Below are positions 44,069 through 54,168 of a stretch of DNA of 64,000 bases, piece by piece; position 1 is the first letter of the stretch; every line of letters begins with the position of its first letter. Made by a program: the position numbers and the translations under genes. Source of the stretch: an uncultured Prevotellaceae bacterium (lineage in GTDB: Bacteria > Bacteroidota > Bacteroidia > Bacteroidales > Bacteroidaceae); contig CACXPX010000010.1 in NCBI GenBank assembly GCA_902769705.1, positions 1-64,000 of the forward strand, given 5' to 3'. The notes under the pieces were generated by a model. It had not been told where the DNA came from. It ran no database searches and worked only from the letters and a program-made list of their open reading frames with translations.

Positions 44069-46747
44069 ATGAGAAAAACTATTATAACCCTAATTGGTGT
44101 TTGTTGTTGGGCGATGAACGCAAGTGTTCAGGCTCAGAACATCGATTTCGACAATAACAGTAAGAAGACGGCACAGAACTTCACATCGTGGTTTGTGCCT
44201 ACTGGAGCGAGTGCATCGCAAAACTTTGGAGAGGTGAAAATCTCGATGAAGAACGGCAAAGGCTCGACGGCCAACTGCGTTTATGCCAACTGGTGGAAGG
44301 ACGGCGTGAACAAATACGACGTGTTGGTGAATGATGGCGTTACGGCGAAAGTGCTGCAATCAGATGGCAACCGCACAGAGCCCAAGGGCCAAGTGGTATT
44401 GGAGTTGACTGTAACTGGTTTATCTGCTGGTCATCACACGCTTCAGGCCTATCACAACAACGTTGATTATAACGAGGGAACGGTGGTGTTGCCAACGGTC
44501 AACGTGGCTGTTGATGGCAAAGAGGTTGTTGCTGGCGTCGAGCAAACTTGTAGGGCTCAGAAAGCTTCTGCTGCCGCCCACTCGGCTTTCGGCTTTGATG
44601 TGGAGTCGCCAGAAAAGGCAGTTGTCATCACTTTCTATACCCAGCCCGACGCTTCTGTCAGCTATACGACCACGAGTTTCTATATCAATTCGTTGGAGTT
44701 CGACCCTCAGACGGCTGCCGACAAGCTGGCGCAAGACCCCTACCCCACTGACGCAGACCGCCATGCTGATGCTGACAATGGAATCACGTTGCGCTGGACG
44801 CCAGCCAATGGGGCCACGAGTCATGTTTGTTATTTCGGTGATGATTCACTTGCTGTTGCTAATGCTACAAGCGGAACAATCACCAATGAACCGTCGATGA
44901 ACCAAAGTGGCTTGTCGCCCTTGAAGCGCTATTTCTGGCGTGTTGATGAAGTGATTGACGGCGAGACCTACAAAGGCGTGGTGTGGCGTTTCCAACCGCG
45001 CCGTGTGGCGTTTCCTGGTGCTGAAGGTTATGGTCGTTTTGCCATAGGAGGACGTGGTGGAACAGTCTATCATGTGACCTCGCTCGATGACAATCCGCAG
45101 AACCCGCAGCCAGGAACGTTCCGCTATGGAATTACAAAGGCTAAAGGTCCGCGCACTATTGTGTTCGATGTAGCGGGTGTGATTCATCTGAAAAGCCGGT
45201 TGACGTGTAATGACCCATTTGTGACAATTGCTGGTCAGACGGCTCCTGGACGTGGCATCATGTTTAGAGGTGCACCTTTTGGAATGGCCAACGATGGTAT
45301 TACTCGCTTCATTCGCATGAGACGTGGCCATATCACCGATGATGCCGATGCCAACAACGGACTCGACGGGCTCGGAATGGCAGGCAACGACCATTCCATC
45401 ATGGACCATTGCTCGATTTCGTGGACCATTGATGAGGGCTTTTCAAGTCGTGGAGCGAAGAACATCACACTCCAGAGAACACTTATCAGTGAGGCGCTCA
45501 ATATTGCCGGTCATCCTAACTATCCTGCAGGAACTGAGCATGGTTATGCTGCAACAATTGGCGGTGGAGAGAATGGCGGAAAGGGTGCCAGCTTCCATCA
45601 TAACTTGTTGGCTCACAACGAGGGACGCAACTGGAGCATGAGCGGAGGATTGGATGGAGCGGGTTCGTACGACGGTCATCACGACATGTTTAACAACGTG
45701 TGCTTCAATTGGGGCAAACGCGCTACTGACGGCGGTACACATGAGGGGCAGTTTGTGGCCAACTACTACAAGATGGGACCGTCGACAACGAAGAAGATAT
45801 TGCTGGAAGCTACACTCGAAGGACCGCATCCGGGTACGCAAAGCTACTACGTGAGCGGTAACATCCGCGAGAACTTGAACGGTTCGAAGACACAAGACAA
45901 AGAGAACGAAACCTACAACAAGGTGGTGAAGGCGCAACACACCCAGCAATGGCAGGTGTTTGTTGACCAGCCTTTCTTCGAGAGTTATGCTACGATAGAG
46001 ACTGCTGATGCAGCGTATAAGAATACGTTGAGCGACGTTGGTTGCAACCAACCCGAACTGGATAACCACGATGTGCGTATGGTACGCGAGACGTTGCAGG
46101 GCACTACGAGTACTGTGGGCTCGAAATCGGGCAAGAAAGGGCTCATCGACCATGAGGACGATTCCGAAGGATTCGGCGGGTTGAACATCGTGGAGGAGAC
46201 TCGTCCTGCCACGTGGGATACCGACCAAGACGGCATTCCCGATATCTTTGAGGCGCTGAAGGGATGGAATGCTAACGTGGCGAACAACAACGACGATAGC
46301 GACAATAATGGGTTTACTGATTTGGAGGAATACCTGAATTGGATGGCTGAGCCTCATTTCTTCGTCAATCCAAATAGTCCAGCAGTTCTCAATCTTGGCG
46401 ATTATTTTGCTGGTTATAATAATCCAGCATTCAGTATAGATGGACCAAGCGGCATGCGCCATTCTCTTAATGGTAGCCAACTAACAATCTATCCGCAGGC
46501 AGAGCAGTTGCTGACATTCACGGTTACAGCTACCGAAGACGGTATCTCGCTTACTCGCACGTTCAACGTCTTGTGTTCAAGCCAAGTGTCGGCAATAAAG
46601 AATGTTGCCGCAACATCAAATGTGTCTCACTCATCTAACGCAATATATGACCTTCAGGGACGGCAAATGACAGCCAACACCCACAACTTGCAATCTCTCA
46701 GCCCAAGAGGCATTTACATTGTTGATGGGAAAAAGGCGGTTAGATAA
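44069..46747 (+). CDS. Secreted pectate lyase, PL1-like, with C-terminal tail
   Basis: An 892-residue exported lyase. Signal peptide (to VQAQ), a CBM-like beta domain (about 25-215), a fibronectin-III-like domain (HADADNGITLRWTPANGATSHVCYFG..LSPLKRYFWRVDEV), then the beta-helix beginning FPGAEGYGRFAIGGRGGTVYHVTSLDD. The core shows IMDHCSISWTIDEGFSSRG and YYVSGNIRENLNGS. A Ca-binding-like DTDQDGIPDIFE and DNNGFTDLEEYLNW lie near the end, followed by a tail IYDLQGRQM..LSPRGIYIVDGKKAVR. It should act on pectate or oligogalacturonides. The PL11 gene follows by 20 bases. Confidence 0.85.
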   Translation: MRKTIITLIGVCCWAMNASVQAQNIDFDNNSKKTAQNFTSWFVPTGASASQNFGEVKISMKNGKGSTANCVYANWWKDGVNKYDVLVNDGVTAKVLQSDGNRTEPKGQVVLELTVTGLSAGHHTLQAYHNNVDYNEGTVVLPTVNVAVDGKEVVAGVEQTCRAQKASAAAHSAFGFDVESPEKAVVITFYTQPDASVSYTTTSFYINSLEFDPQTAADKLAQDPYPTDADRHADADNGITLRWTPANGATSHVCYFGDDSLAVANATSGTITNEPSMNQSGLSPLKRYFWRVDEVIDGETYKGVVWRFQPRRVAFPGAEGYGRFAIGGRGGTVYHVTSLDDNPQNPQPGTFRYGITKAKGPRTIVFDVAGVIHLKSRLTCNDPFVTIAGQTAPGRGIMFRGAPFGMANDGITRFIRMRRGHITDDADANNGLDGLGMAGNDHSIMDHCSISWTIDEGFSSRGAKNITLQRTLISEALNIAGHPNYPAGTEHGYAATIGGGENGGKGASFHHNLLAHNEGRNWSMSGGLDGAGSYDGHHDMFNNVCFNWGKRATDGGTHEGQFVANYYKMGPSTTKKILLEATLEGPHPGTQSYYVSGNIRENLNGSKTQDKENETYNKVVKAQHTQQWQVFVDQPFFESYATIETADAAYKNTLSDVGCNQPELDNHDVRMVRETLQGTTSTVGSKSGKKGLIDHEDDSEGFGGLNIVEETRPATWDTDQDGIPDIFEALKGWNANVANNNDDSDNNGFTDLEEYLNWMAEPHFFVNPNSPAVLNLGDYFAGYNNPAFSIDGPSGMRHSLNGSQLTIYPQAEQLLTFTVTATEDGISLTRTFNVLCSSQVSAIKNVAATSNVSHSSNAIYDLQGRQMTANTHNLQSLSPRGIYIVDGKKAVR

Positions 46748-46767
46748 ACAAACTTAAAACTAAGAAT

Positions 46768-49700
46768 ATGAAAACAAAAAGAATGGCATTGCTGTTTGCA
46801 ATGCTGTTGACTATGGGCATCGTAGCCAAGGCACAGCGAATTAGCGACTATTTAGGTCGAGGACTTGTTGCTATGAAGGCCAGCTCTGGTAACTTTGTCA
46901 GTTGGAGAAGACTTGGTGAAGAATACTACGACGTAACATATAATCTTTATCGTAATGGTTCGAAGATAGCCTCAAATCTGAGCGTAACCAATTATAGTGA
47001 TACCAGTGGCGCTAATGATGCGGTATATACGGTAAGCGCTGTAATAAGGGGCGTTGAGCAGTCTGCGTGTGCTGGAGTGAGACCTTGGAATAGTTATTGT
47101 CCCACTAATGGTTATGGCAACCAACAGTATTATTCTGGCTATTTGGACATACCTTTACAGCCTGTCTATTCTTATGGTGGGGTGGATGTCACCAGCACTT
47201 ATATTCCCAATGATGCTGAAGTGGCCGACCTCAATGGTGATGGTGAAATGGAGGTCATCGTCAAGCGAATCAGTACTGAAGACGATGCGGCCCAATATGT
47301 GAAAATGTCGGACCCGCATTATAACATCTTCGATGCTTATCAGTTGGATGGAACACGACTTTGGTGGATTGATGCTGGACCTAACATGGTAAGCGGAAGC
47401 AGCACCGAGTTCAATCTAATAGCCTACGACTGGGATATGGATGGAAAAGCTGAGGTGTTGTTGCGAGGTGCTGATGGCATGATTATTCATTATAAGGAAA
47501 ATGGCGTGTGGAAGACGCAGACAATAGGCGATGCTAATGTCAACACGCGCGATGCCGTAACTCACACCGCCAATATGACATACACCAATACGGGCAACGA
47601 ATACCTGATTTATATGAATGGGCAGACAGGAAAACCATATCAGGTGATTACCTATCCGCTCACACGCGAAAGTGCCGGTGCTTGGGGTGACAACTATGGG
47701 CATCGTTCTTCTAAATACTTCATGGGAGCGCCCTATTTGGATGGACGCAAGCCGTTTATATTCCTTGGTCGTGGCATCTACACGCGCCACAAGATGTGTG
47801 CCTTGGAGGTGAATCCTTCTACGCATGCCCTAACAGAGAAATGGCGATGGGAATGCAACAACTCATCGAGCCCTTGGTACGGCAACGGATATCATAATTA
47901 CATCATTGCAGACGTTGATGAAGACGGGCGTGATGAGATTGTTTATGGTTCGATGGTGATTGATGATAACGGAAAAGGTCTTTCCACTACGGGATTTGGA
48001 CATGGAGATGCACAACATGTGAGCGATTTCGATCCTTATCGCAAAGGATTGGAGTTTGTGGGATGCTTGGAGGAAGGTCCTTATTATGGTTTCAACTACC
48101 GTAATGCCACAACCAGCCAAGTCTATTTCAAGCATACGGGAACAAGCGATGATGGACGTGCCATCGCAGCAAACTTCTCCAACAAATATCCCGGTGCTTC
48201 GGCTTGTTCGGCAGGACATCTCGAAATGATAAGTTGTGTGACCGACCAGTCATCAAGCGAGATTCCTCAGTTGGGAAATCATATGCTCAATTTCCGCATC
48301 TATTGGGATGGTGACCTGTTGTCAGAAGCTATGAGTTCGAAAAGTCATGATGGTTGGGCGATGATAGAAGCACCTGATAAGGGGCGCATTTTCACTTCTG
48401 ACGGTACTGTGCACTTGAATAGTTACTCGAAGAATGTGCCTTGTTTCCAAGGAGATATACTTGGTGATTGGCGCGAGGAAATCATATTGACCAACGGAAA
48501 CAACATTCGCATTTACACGTCTGGATTCCCCACCGATTATTCTCTCCCCACTCTTTGGCACGACCACCAGTATCGGCAGGCAATGGTGTGGCAGATGCAT
48601 GCTTACAACCAACCTCCCCACTTGAGCTATTATCTTGGTGAAATGGAAGGCTTCACACAGGCTCCTCTACCCCAGATAAGCAACGGACGAACCGAGATTA
48701 CGAATGGCGGTACCATCAATTCAACGTACAATGGAAAGCAGGTGATGGCTTGTGCAACGGGCAACATGACCATTAATGTGAGCGATGGTGCTCAGCCTTG
48801 GGTGTTCATCGACAATTCACCCTCATGGGTTCAAGGTACCGATGTTAACGGCACTACGGGTACGAAGGTGAAAACCGATGGCTCCATTGGCGCTACCAAT
48901 CTGCCTCCCATCAACCGCACGTATTACACCCATACCGTTACAGGCGGGGCATTTACAGGCGAGATGCACCTTGTAAAACAAGGTGATGGAACGCTCATTC
49001 TGCCCGAAGTGACACAAACCTACACAGGACAGACCACCATATGGAATGGCACATTGCAGTTCAACGGCTCGATGGAAAGCAGTCCTGTGGCGTTGAAGCG
49101 TTTCACTACGCTCAACACAACAGGTGGCAACTTCGGAGGAGGTGTCACTATGGAGTATGATGCAAAGCTTAACGTAGGCGGAGCAGCAAAAGGAACATGC
49201 AGCAGCTTCACCGCAACAACACTCTCTTTGGGCTATGGTTCGCGTGTGGTGCTGGATGTAAATGGTGCAGCAGATGCAGAACACGACTGGTTGAATGTTG
49301 GAACACTTATGCTTGACACAGAGAAGGCAGACAACGCCACATGGCAGAATTTCGGTCCTGAGCATATAGTGCCAGTCATTCAAATCAGTATGGCGAGCCG
49401 ACTAGCAAACGGTTTTTATCCTATTGGCAACGTACAAACCATCATAGGCGACCTTTCTAAAGTGAAACTGCTATGCGATGCCATCAGTTCCGACTATATC
49501 CAGCTGGTTCATCAGGATGGTGTGTTAGGATTGCAAGTTTTGGGGCAGCCTACCCTCCCCCTGCCCACTATCGCCGTTTCGGGCATGCTTCCCTATACTG
49601 ACTATACCACACTCTTCCCCAATGCTCCTCAGCGCGACTATTATCTGCCTGTTGTGAGTGTCAAAACAACTGGTTCCAACGGACAGAATCCCTCGCTTTC

Positions 49701-51114
49701 GGGCACATTCACCAGTCTTGACGGCACTGTAACTGACCTCGGTAGCGAGAGTGGAGAAATGTATTTCAGCGAAGATTATGAAAGCTCAACCGCTATTACA
49801 GGATGGACTTCTAATGGTGCAAACATGTCATTGGCAACAGGCGATGCCACACATGGTAATTATTTCTTCGTAAACACAGGATCAACCAACACGCGCTATG
49901 CTTATTGGCGCATCGACAATGCTAGCGTGGGGAGTGGTAGAAACTATTCCGTGGAATTCGATTTGGCTATGAAGCCGGGAAATACCGATGGCGGGGAATT
50001 CTGTGTAATGGCAAAGAATGGGGTCAATCCAACGAACAATTGGGACAACTATGCCTATATCAACGGCAACGCCAACATGCTATTCGACCTCACAGGCGCC
50101 AAAAACTCCACCACTTATACGGTGAATGGAGCATCTACTACTACCAATTTGGCCAGTGATACGTGGTATCATGTTGTGCTCGATGTCAATCCTACCAGCC
50201 GTACGGTGGCGTGGAACATCTCTAACGGCTCGTCAGGAAAGTTCAATCTGCCCGAAGGAACAAGCACAGAGTTCAACGGATTCTATCTTGTTGCGGGCAG
50301 ATACCAATCGGCATTGAAACTCGACAACATTGAAATCAAGGGCTACACCGACCTCTCCACTTATGCTTTCACGGAGCCTGGCACCCTAACGGTTACAGCC
50401 TCTATGGACAATAATTCTGATTTAGCTCCTTCTACTGCGATCTTCACCGTTGAAGCGCCCTATTGGAAACGCTATGAAAGTCCTGACTACAGCGCTATTT
50501 TGGCCGCAGATGCTGCGACAACATTGGGTAGCGAACTGTGGAATGGAGCGTATGTGGGAAGGAAGTCGAACTGGAATAAATCGAATGCTGTCTATGGCGA
50601 TCAATACAACATTGCCGACAGCAAAAACGTTAACACTCCTATCTATTTGGACAACGACAAGGTGATTTGGGCAGACAGAAACGGTGGAACACCCCTCTCG
50701 CTGATAGAAGGATTCGGCATCACGCAAGACAGAAATAACGGTCCTACTTTCCATGCTTCTGGGCTTGGCGATGAGCGTACACTCATTCACCACATCTATG
50801 ACCTCAGTCGCGGCGGAGCAGCCAATTCTGTAGACGAGTTTATCAACGCAACAGCCGATGGTTCATACACTTACGCTGTGGGAATGAATGGCACGCTGAA
50901 GCGGCTAACGGCCTACGTTCCCCTCTCCTATTTGCGTGGCGACCTCAACCACGATGGTTTGGTGAACATTGCTGATGTCGTGATTCTCACTAATTTGATT
51001 CTGGGCAAGGAAGTTGCGTTGCTCAATATTGCTGAGGCCGACCTCAATGGAGATGGCGAATTGAATGTAACAGACATCACGGTTTTGACTAACATTATCT
51101 TGGGGAAGGAGTGA
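46768..51114 (+). CDS. Rhamnogalacturonan lyase, PL11 type, with dockerin
   Basis: A 1448-residue exported enzyme. The PL11 propeller (about 22-620) begins RISDYLGRGLVAMKASSGNFVSWRRLGEEYYDVTYNLYRNG and has Ca-binding blades ADLNGDGEMEVIV, AYDWDMDGKAEVLL and ADVDEDGRDEIVYG. It cleaves the rhamnose-galacturonate bond in rhamnogalacturonan I. A beta region with an autotransporter-like strand (GTLILPEVTQTYTGQTTIWNGTLQFNG), a LamG-like domain (YFSEDYESSTAITGW), and two F-hand dockerin repeats (DLNHDGLVNIADVVILTNLIL; DLNGDGELNVTDITVLTNIIL) follow. No cohesin protein is in the window. Co-transcribed with the lyase before it. Confidence 0.88.
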   Translation: MKTKRMALLFAMLLTMGIVAKAQRISDYLGRGLVAMKASSGNFVSWRRLGEEYYDVTYNLYRNGSKIASNLSVTNYSDTSGANDAVYTVSAVIRGVEQSACAGVRPWNSYCPTNGYGNQQYYSGYLDIPLQPVYSYGGVDVTSTYIPNDAEVADLNGDGEMEVIVKRISTEDDAAQYVKMSDPHYNIFDAYQLDGTRLWWIDAGPNMVSGSSTEFNLIAYDWDMDGKAEVLLRGADGMIIHYKENGVWKTQTIGDANVNTRDAVTHTANMTYTNTGNEYLIYMNGQTGKPYQVITYPLTRESAGAWGDNYGHRSSKYFMGAPYLDGRKPFIFLGRGIYTRHKMCALEVNPSTHALTEKWRWECNNSSSPWYGNGYHNYIIADVDEDGRDEIVYGSMVIDDNGKGLSTTGFGHGDAQHVSDFDPYRKGLEFVGCLEEGPYYGFNYRNATTSQVYFKHTGTSDDGRAIAANFSNKYPGASACSAGHLEMISCVTDQSSSEIPQLGNHMLNFRIYWDGDLLSEAMSSKSHDGWAMIEAPDKGRIFTSDGTVHLNSYSKNVPCFQGDILGDWREEIILTNGNNIRIYTSGFPTDYSLPTLWHDHQYRQAMVWQMHAYNQPPHLSYYLGEMEGFTQAPLPQISNGRTEITNGGTINSTYNGKQVMACATGNMTINVSDGAQPWVFIDNSPSWVQGTDVNGTTGTKVKTDGSIGATNLPPINRTYYTHTVTGGAFTGEMHLVKQGDGTLILPEVTQTYTGQTTIWNGTLQFNGSMESSPVALKRFTTLNTTGGNFGGGVTMEYDAKLNVGGAAKGTCSSFTATTLSLGYGSRVVLDVNGAADAEHDWLNVGTLMLDTEKADNATWQNFGPEHIVPVIQISMASRLANGFYPIGNVQTIIGDLSKVKLLCDAISSDYIQLVHQDGVLGLQVLGQPTLPLPTIAVSGMLPYTDYTTLFPNAPQRDYYLPVVSVKTTGSNGQNPSLSGTFTSLDGTVTDLGSESGEMYFSEDYESSTAITGWTSNGANMSLATGDATHGNYFFVNTGSTNTRYAYWRIDNASVGSGRNYSVEFDLAMKPGNTDGGEFCVMAKNGVNPTNNWDNYAYINGNANMLFDLTGAKNSTTYTVNGASTTTNLASDTWYHVVLDVNPTSRTVAWNISNGSSGKFNLPEGTSTEFNGFYLVAGRYQSALKLDNIEIKGYTDLSTYAFTEPGTLTVTASMDNNSDLAPSTAIFTVEAPYWKRYESPDYSAILAADAATTLGSELWNGAYVGRKSNWNKSNAVYGDQYNIADSKNVNTPIYLDNDKVIWADRNGGTPLSLIEGFGITQDRNNGPTFHASGLGDERTLIHHIYDLSRGGAANSVDEFINATADGSYTYAVGMNGTLKRLTAYVPLSYLRGDLNHDGLVNIADVVILTNLILGKEVALLNIAEADLNGDGELNVTDITVLTNIILGKE

Positions 51115-51123
51115 TAAGCTAGA

Positions 51124-51321
51124 GTCAGAGGCCACGAATGGTCTTGTTAAATGGTGCTTTTAACGTGATGAAACTATAGCTCTTGTCAAGTAAAATAATT
51201 TATTTTACTTTTTAAATTAATTTATTTTACCACATCAGATGTATGCAATAGCAACATCAAAGCATGCTTTTAGCGAGAGTAGAGGATATCTGTAGCGTTG
51301 GAAAAGGATATCTGTTGTGGC
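51124..51321. repeat. 22-bp-period array between PL11 and mutS
   Basis: Nine units start at 51124, 51146, 51168, 51190, 51212, 51234, 51256, 51278 and 51300. They include GTTAAATGGTGCTTTTAAC (outer arms GTTAAA/TTTAAC), GTAAAATAATTTATTTTAC (perfect), ATCAAAGCATGCTTTTAGC, and two units carrying AGGATATCTGT in phase. The second palindrome and the following ATCAGATG-type unit also occur in the origin array. Confidence 0.86.
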
Positions 51322-51400
51322 GAGAAAGATCGTGTGTTTTCCTATTCTAAAAGATAGGGGAGTGTTGCGCGAGGATGGAAACCAATTTGTTTCTCTGAAA

Positions 51401-51432
51401 TTTGTGGTTTCAGAAAAAAAAGGCTAACTTTG
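51401..51432 (+). promoter_or_regulatory. Bacteroidetes-type promoter of mutS
   Basis: TTTG at 51401-51404, 20 bases, TAACTTTG at 51425-51432. Confidence 0.7.
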
Positions 51433-51525
51433 CAAAGAAGTTGTGACACCACTTTGGACTTGCCCTCGAAGGGCGATGGAAGCGGAGTGGGGGACTAACG
51501 GATTTATCAACTTACGAACTATCAG

Positions 51526-54150
51526 ATGGCAAAAAAAGAGAATGGATTGACCCCGATGATGCAGCAGTTTTTCTCGTTTAAGGAGAAATATCCCGATGCG
51601 TTGCTGCTGTTTCGTTGTGGCGACTTCTACGAGACCTATTGCGATGATGCTGTGACGGCATCTAAGATACTGGGCATCACGTTGACAAAGCGCAATAACG
51701 GCGCTGGAGTGAAAGGCGACGAGATGGCTGGTTTCCCTCATCATGCACTCGACACGTATCTGCCGAAGCTGATTAGGGCTGGTCGGCGTGTGGCCATCTG
51801 CGACCAGTTGGAAGATCCGAAGTTGACGAAAAAGCTGGTGAAGCGCGGTATCACGGAGCTGGTTACGCCGGGTGTGGCGATGAGCGACAACGTGCTGAAC
51901 TATAAGGAGAACAACTTCTTGGCGGCTGTGAACTTCGGGCGAACAGCCTGTGGTGTGGCTTTTCTGGATATTTCAACGGGTGAGTTCCTGACAGGTGAGG
52001 GCACTTACGACTATGTGGAAAAGCTGTTGGGCAATTTCCAACCAAAGGAAGTGCTCTACGAACGTAGCCGCAAGCAGGATTTCGAACGCTATTTCGGTAC
52101 ACGTTTTTGTACTTTTGAACTGGAAGACTGGGTGTTCACAGAGCAGACTTCGCGTCAGAAGTTGCTGAAACACTTTGGCACGAAAAACCTGAAAGGGTTT
52201 GGCGTTGAGCATCTGCATAGCGGTGTGATTGCCGCTGGTGCCATCATGCAGTATTTGGAACTGACGTTGCATCAGCAAATAGGGCACATCACGAGCCTTT
52301 CGCGCATAGAAGAAGAGCGCTACGTGAGGCTCGACAAGTTCACCATCCGTTCGTTGGAGATAGTGGCTCCTATGCAGGATGATGGGCAGTCGTTGCTGGG
52401 CGTTGTTGACCACACGGCGACTCCAATGGGCGGCCGTATGTTGCGCCGCTGGCTCATCTTCCCGTTGAAAGACGAGCGGCCCATCAACCAGCGGCTCGAT
52501 GTAGTGGAATATTTCTTCCGCAAGCCCGACTTCCGTAGTGTTGTTGACGAGCATTTGCATCGCATTGGCGACCTGGAACGCATTGTGTCGAAGGTAGCTG
52601 TGGGACGTGTGTCGCCAAGGGAGGTTGTTCAGTTGAAGAATGCGTTGGCGGCTATCAGCCCAATCAAGAAGGTTTGTCAGGAAGCCGACAATGAGAGTTT
52701 GAGTAGGATAGGGGAGCAGCTAAATCTTTGCGAGAGCATCCGCGACCGCATAGAGAAGGAAATACAACCCGATCCGCCCAGTTTGTTGGCTAAGGGTGGC
52801 GTGATTGCAGATGGTTATTCGACAGAGCTCGACGAGCTTCGCCAGATTTCTTCAGGCAGTCGCGGATACTTGATGCACTTGCAGGAGCGCGAGATAGAAA
52901 AAACGGGTATTGCGTCGTTGAAGATTGGGTTCAACAACGTGTTCGGCTATTATTTGGAGGTGCGCAACACGTATAAGGACAAGGTGCCTGAAGACTGGAT
53001 TCGCAAGCAAACGCTGGCTCAAGCAGAGCGCTATATCACGCAGGAACTGAAAGAATACGAGGATAAGATTCTGGGCGCTGACGAGAAGATTCAGACGTTG
53101 GAAGAACGCCTTTTTGGTGAGTTGGTGGCTGCGATGCAGGAGTTTATTCCGCAAATCCAGATTAATGCCAACATCATAGCACAGTTGGATTGCCTGCTCT
53201 CGTTTGCAAAGACGGCAGAGGAGAATCGCTATGTGCGTCCCGTCATCGCAACCGACGACGTACTCGATATAAAGCAGGGTAGGCATCCAGTAATTGAACA
53301 AGAGATGCCTGTCGGCGAGAAGTATATTCCAAATGATGTGTTGCTTGACCCTGAACGGCAGCAAATCGTCATTATCACAGGTCCTAATATGGCTGGTAAA
53401 TCGGCTCTGCTGCGTCAAACGGCGCTGATAGTGCTATTGGCCCAAGTGGGATGCTTCGTGCCCGCAGAGAGCGCGAAAATAGGCCTAGTGGACAAGATTT
53501 TCACTCGTGTGGGTGCCAGCGACAACATTTCGCTTGGTGAAAGTACGTTTATGGTGGAGATGACCGAGGCTTCAGACATACTGAACAATGTGTCGCCCCA
53601 TTCATTGGTGCTCTTCGACGAACTGGGTCGTGGAACATCTACTTATGATGGAATTTCGATTGCGTGGGCCATCGTGGAGTACCTGCATGAGCATCCCAGA
53701 GCTCAAGCGCGCACACTTTTTGCCACCCATTACCACGAGTTGAACGAGATGGAACGTTCGTTCAAACGCATCAAGAACTATAACGTGAGCGTGAAGGAGA
53801 TGGATGGAAAAGTGATATTCCTTCGCAAGCTGGAGCGGGGTGGGAGTGAGCATTCGTTTGGTATTCATGTGGCAGAGATTGCCGGAATGCCAAAGTCAAT
53901 CGTGAAGCGGGCAAACGAGATTTTGAAACAATTGGAGGAGAACAATAGTGGGGCGAGTGCTGTGACAAAGCCTTCTGCTGAAAACATCAATAAGGGCAGA
54001 GAGGGCATGCAGTTGTCGTTCTTCCAACTTGACGACCCTGTGCTCACTCAGATTCGCGATGAAATATTGACGCTCGACATCAATAATCTAACGCCCGTTG
54101 AGGCCTTGAACAAACTCAACGATATCAAGAAGATTTTACGTGGAAAGTGA
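51526..54150 (+). CDS. mutS: DNA mismatch repair protein MutS
   Basis: Recognises mismatches and starts repair with MutL. The 874-residue protein begins with the mismatch-binding domain ([31 protein letters not shown], FxE motif as FYE), then connector, lever and clamp regions, and the ATPase domain with Walker [32 protein letters not shown] and Walker [18 protein letters not shown]. The C-terminal HTH region and helices ([14 protein letters not shown]) are complete. It is a single-gene unit; the gene to the right is convergent. Confidence 0.97.
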   Translation: MAKKENGLTPMMQQFFSFKEKYPDALLLFRCGDFYETYCDDAVTASKILGITLTKRNNGAGVKGDEMAGFPHHALDTYLPKLIRAGRRVAICDQLEDPKLTKKLVKRGITELVTPGVAMSDNVLNYKENNFLAAVNFGRTACGVAFLDISTGEFLTGEGTYDYVEKLLGNFQPKEVLYERSRKQDFERYFGTRFCTFELEDWVFTEQTSRQKLLKHFGTKNLKGFGVEHLHSGVIAAGAIMQYLELTLHQQIGHITSLSRIEEERYVRLDKFTIRSLEIVAPMQDDGQSLLGVVDHTATPMGGRMLRRWLIFPLKDERPINQRLDVVEYFFRKPDFRSVVDEHLHRIGDLERIVSKVAVGRVSPREVVQLKNALAAISPIKKVCQEADNESLSRIGEQLNLCESIRDRIEKEIQPDPPSLLAKGGVIADGYSTELDELRQISSGSRGYLMHLQEREIEKTGIASLKIGFNNVFGYYLEVRNTYKDKVPEDWIRKQTLAQAERYITQELKEYEDKILGADEKIQTLEERLFGELVAAMQEFIPQIQINANIIAQLDCLLSFAKTAEENRYVRPVIATDDVLDIKQGRHPVIEQEMPVGEKYIPNDVLLDPERQQIVIITGPNMAGKSALLRQTALIVLLAQVGCFVPAESAKIGLVDKIFTRVGASDNISLGESTFMVEMTEASDILNNVSPHSLVLFDELGRGTSTYDGISIAWAIVEYLHEHPRAQARTLFATHYHELNEMERSFKRIKNYNVSVKEMDGKVIFLRKLERGGSEHSFGIHVAEIAGMPKSIVKRANEILKQLEENNSGASAVTKPSAENINKGREGMQLSFFQLDDPVLTQIRDEILTLDINNLTPVEALNKLNDIKKILRGK

Positions 54151-54168
54151 ATAAAGGCTGTTGCTAGG

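Larger units (their letters stand above)
51115..51525. other. 411-bp gap between PL11 and mutS
   Basis: No gene. It contains the nine-unit 22-bp array (51124-51321), then an unremarkable stretch, and the mutS promoter (51401-51432) with a leader of about 85 bases. Confidence 0.75.

Noticed and set aside
51124-51321. Attachment or integron site
   Set aside because: No integrase nearby and the repeats are tandem dyads, not a core site with duplicated ends.
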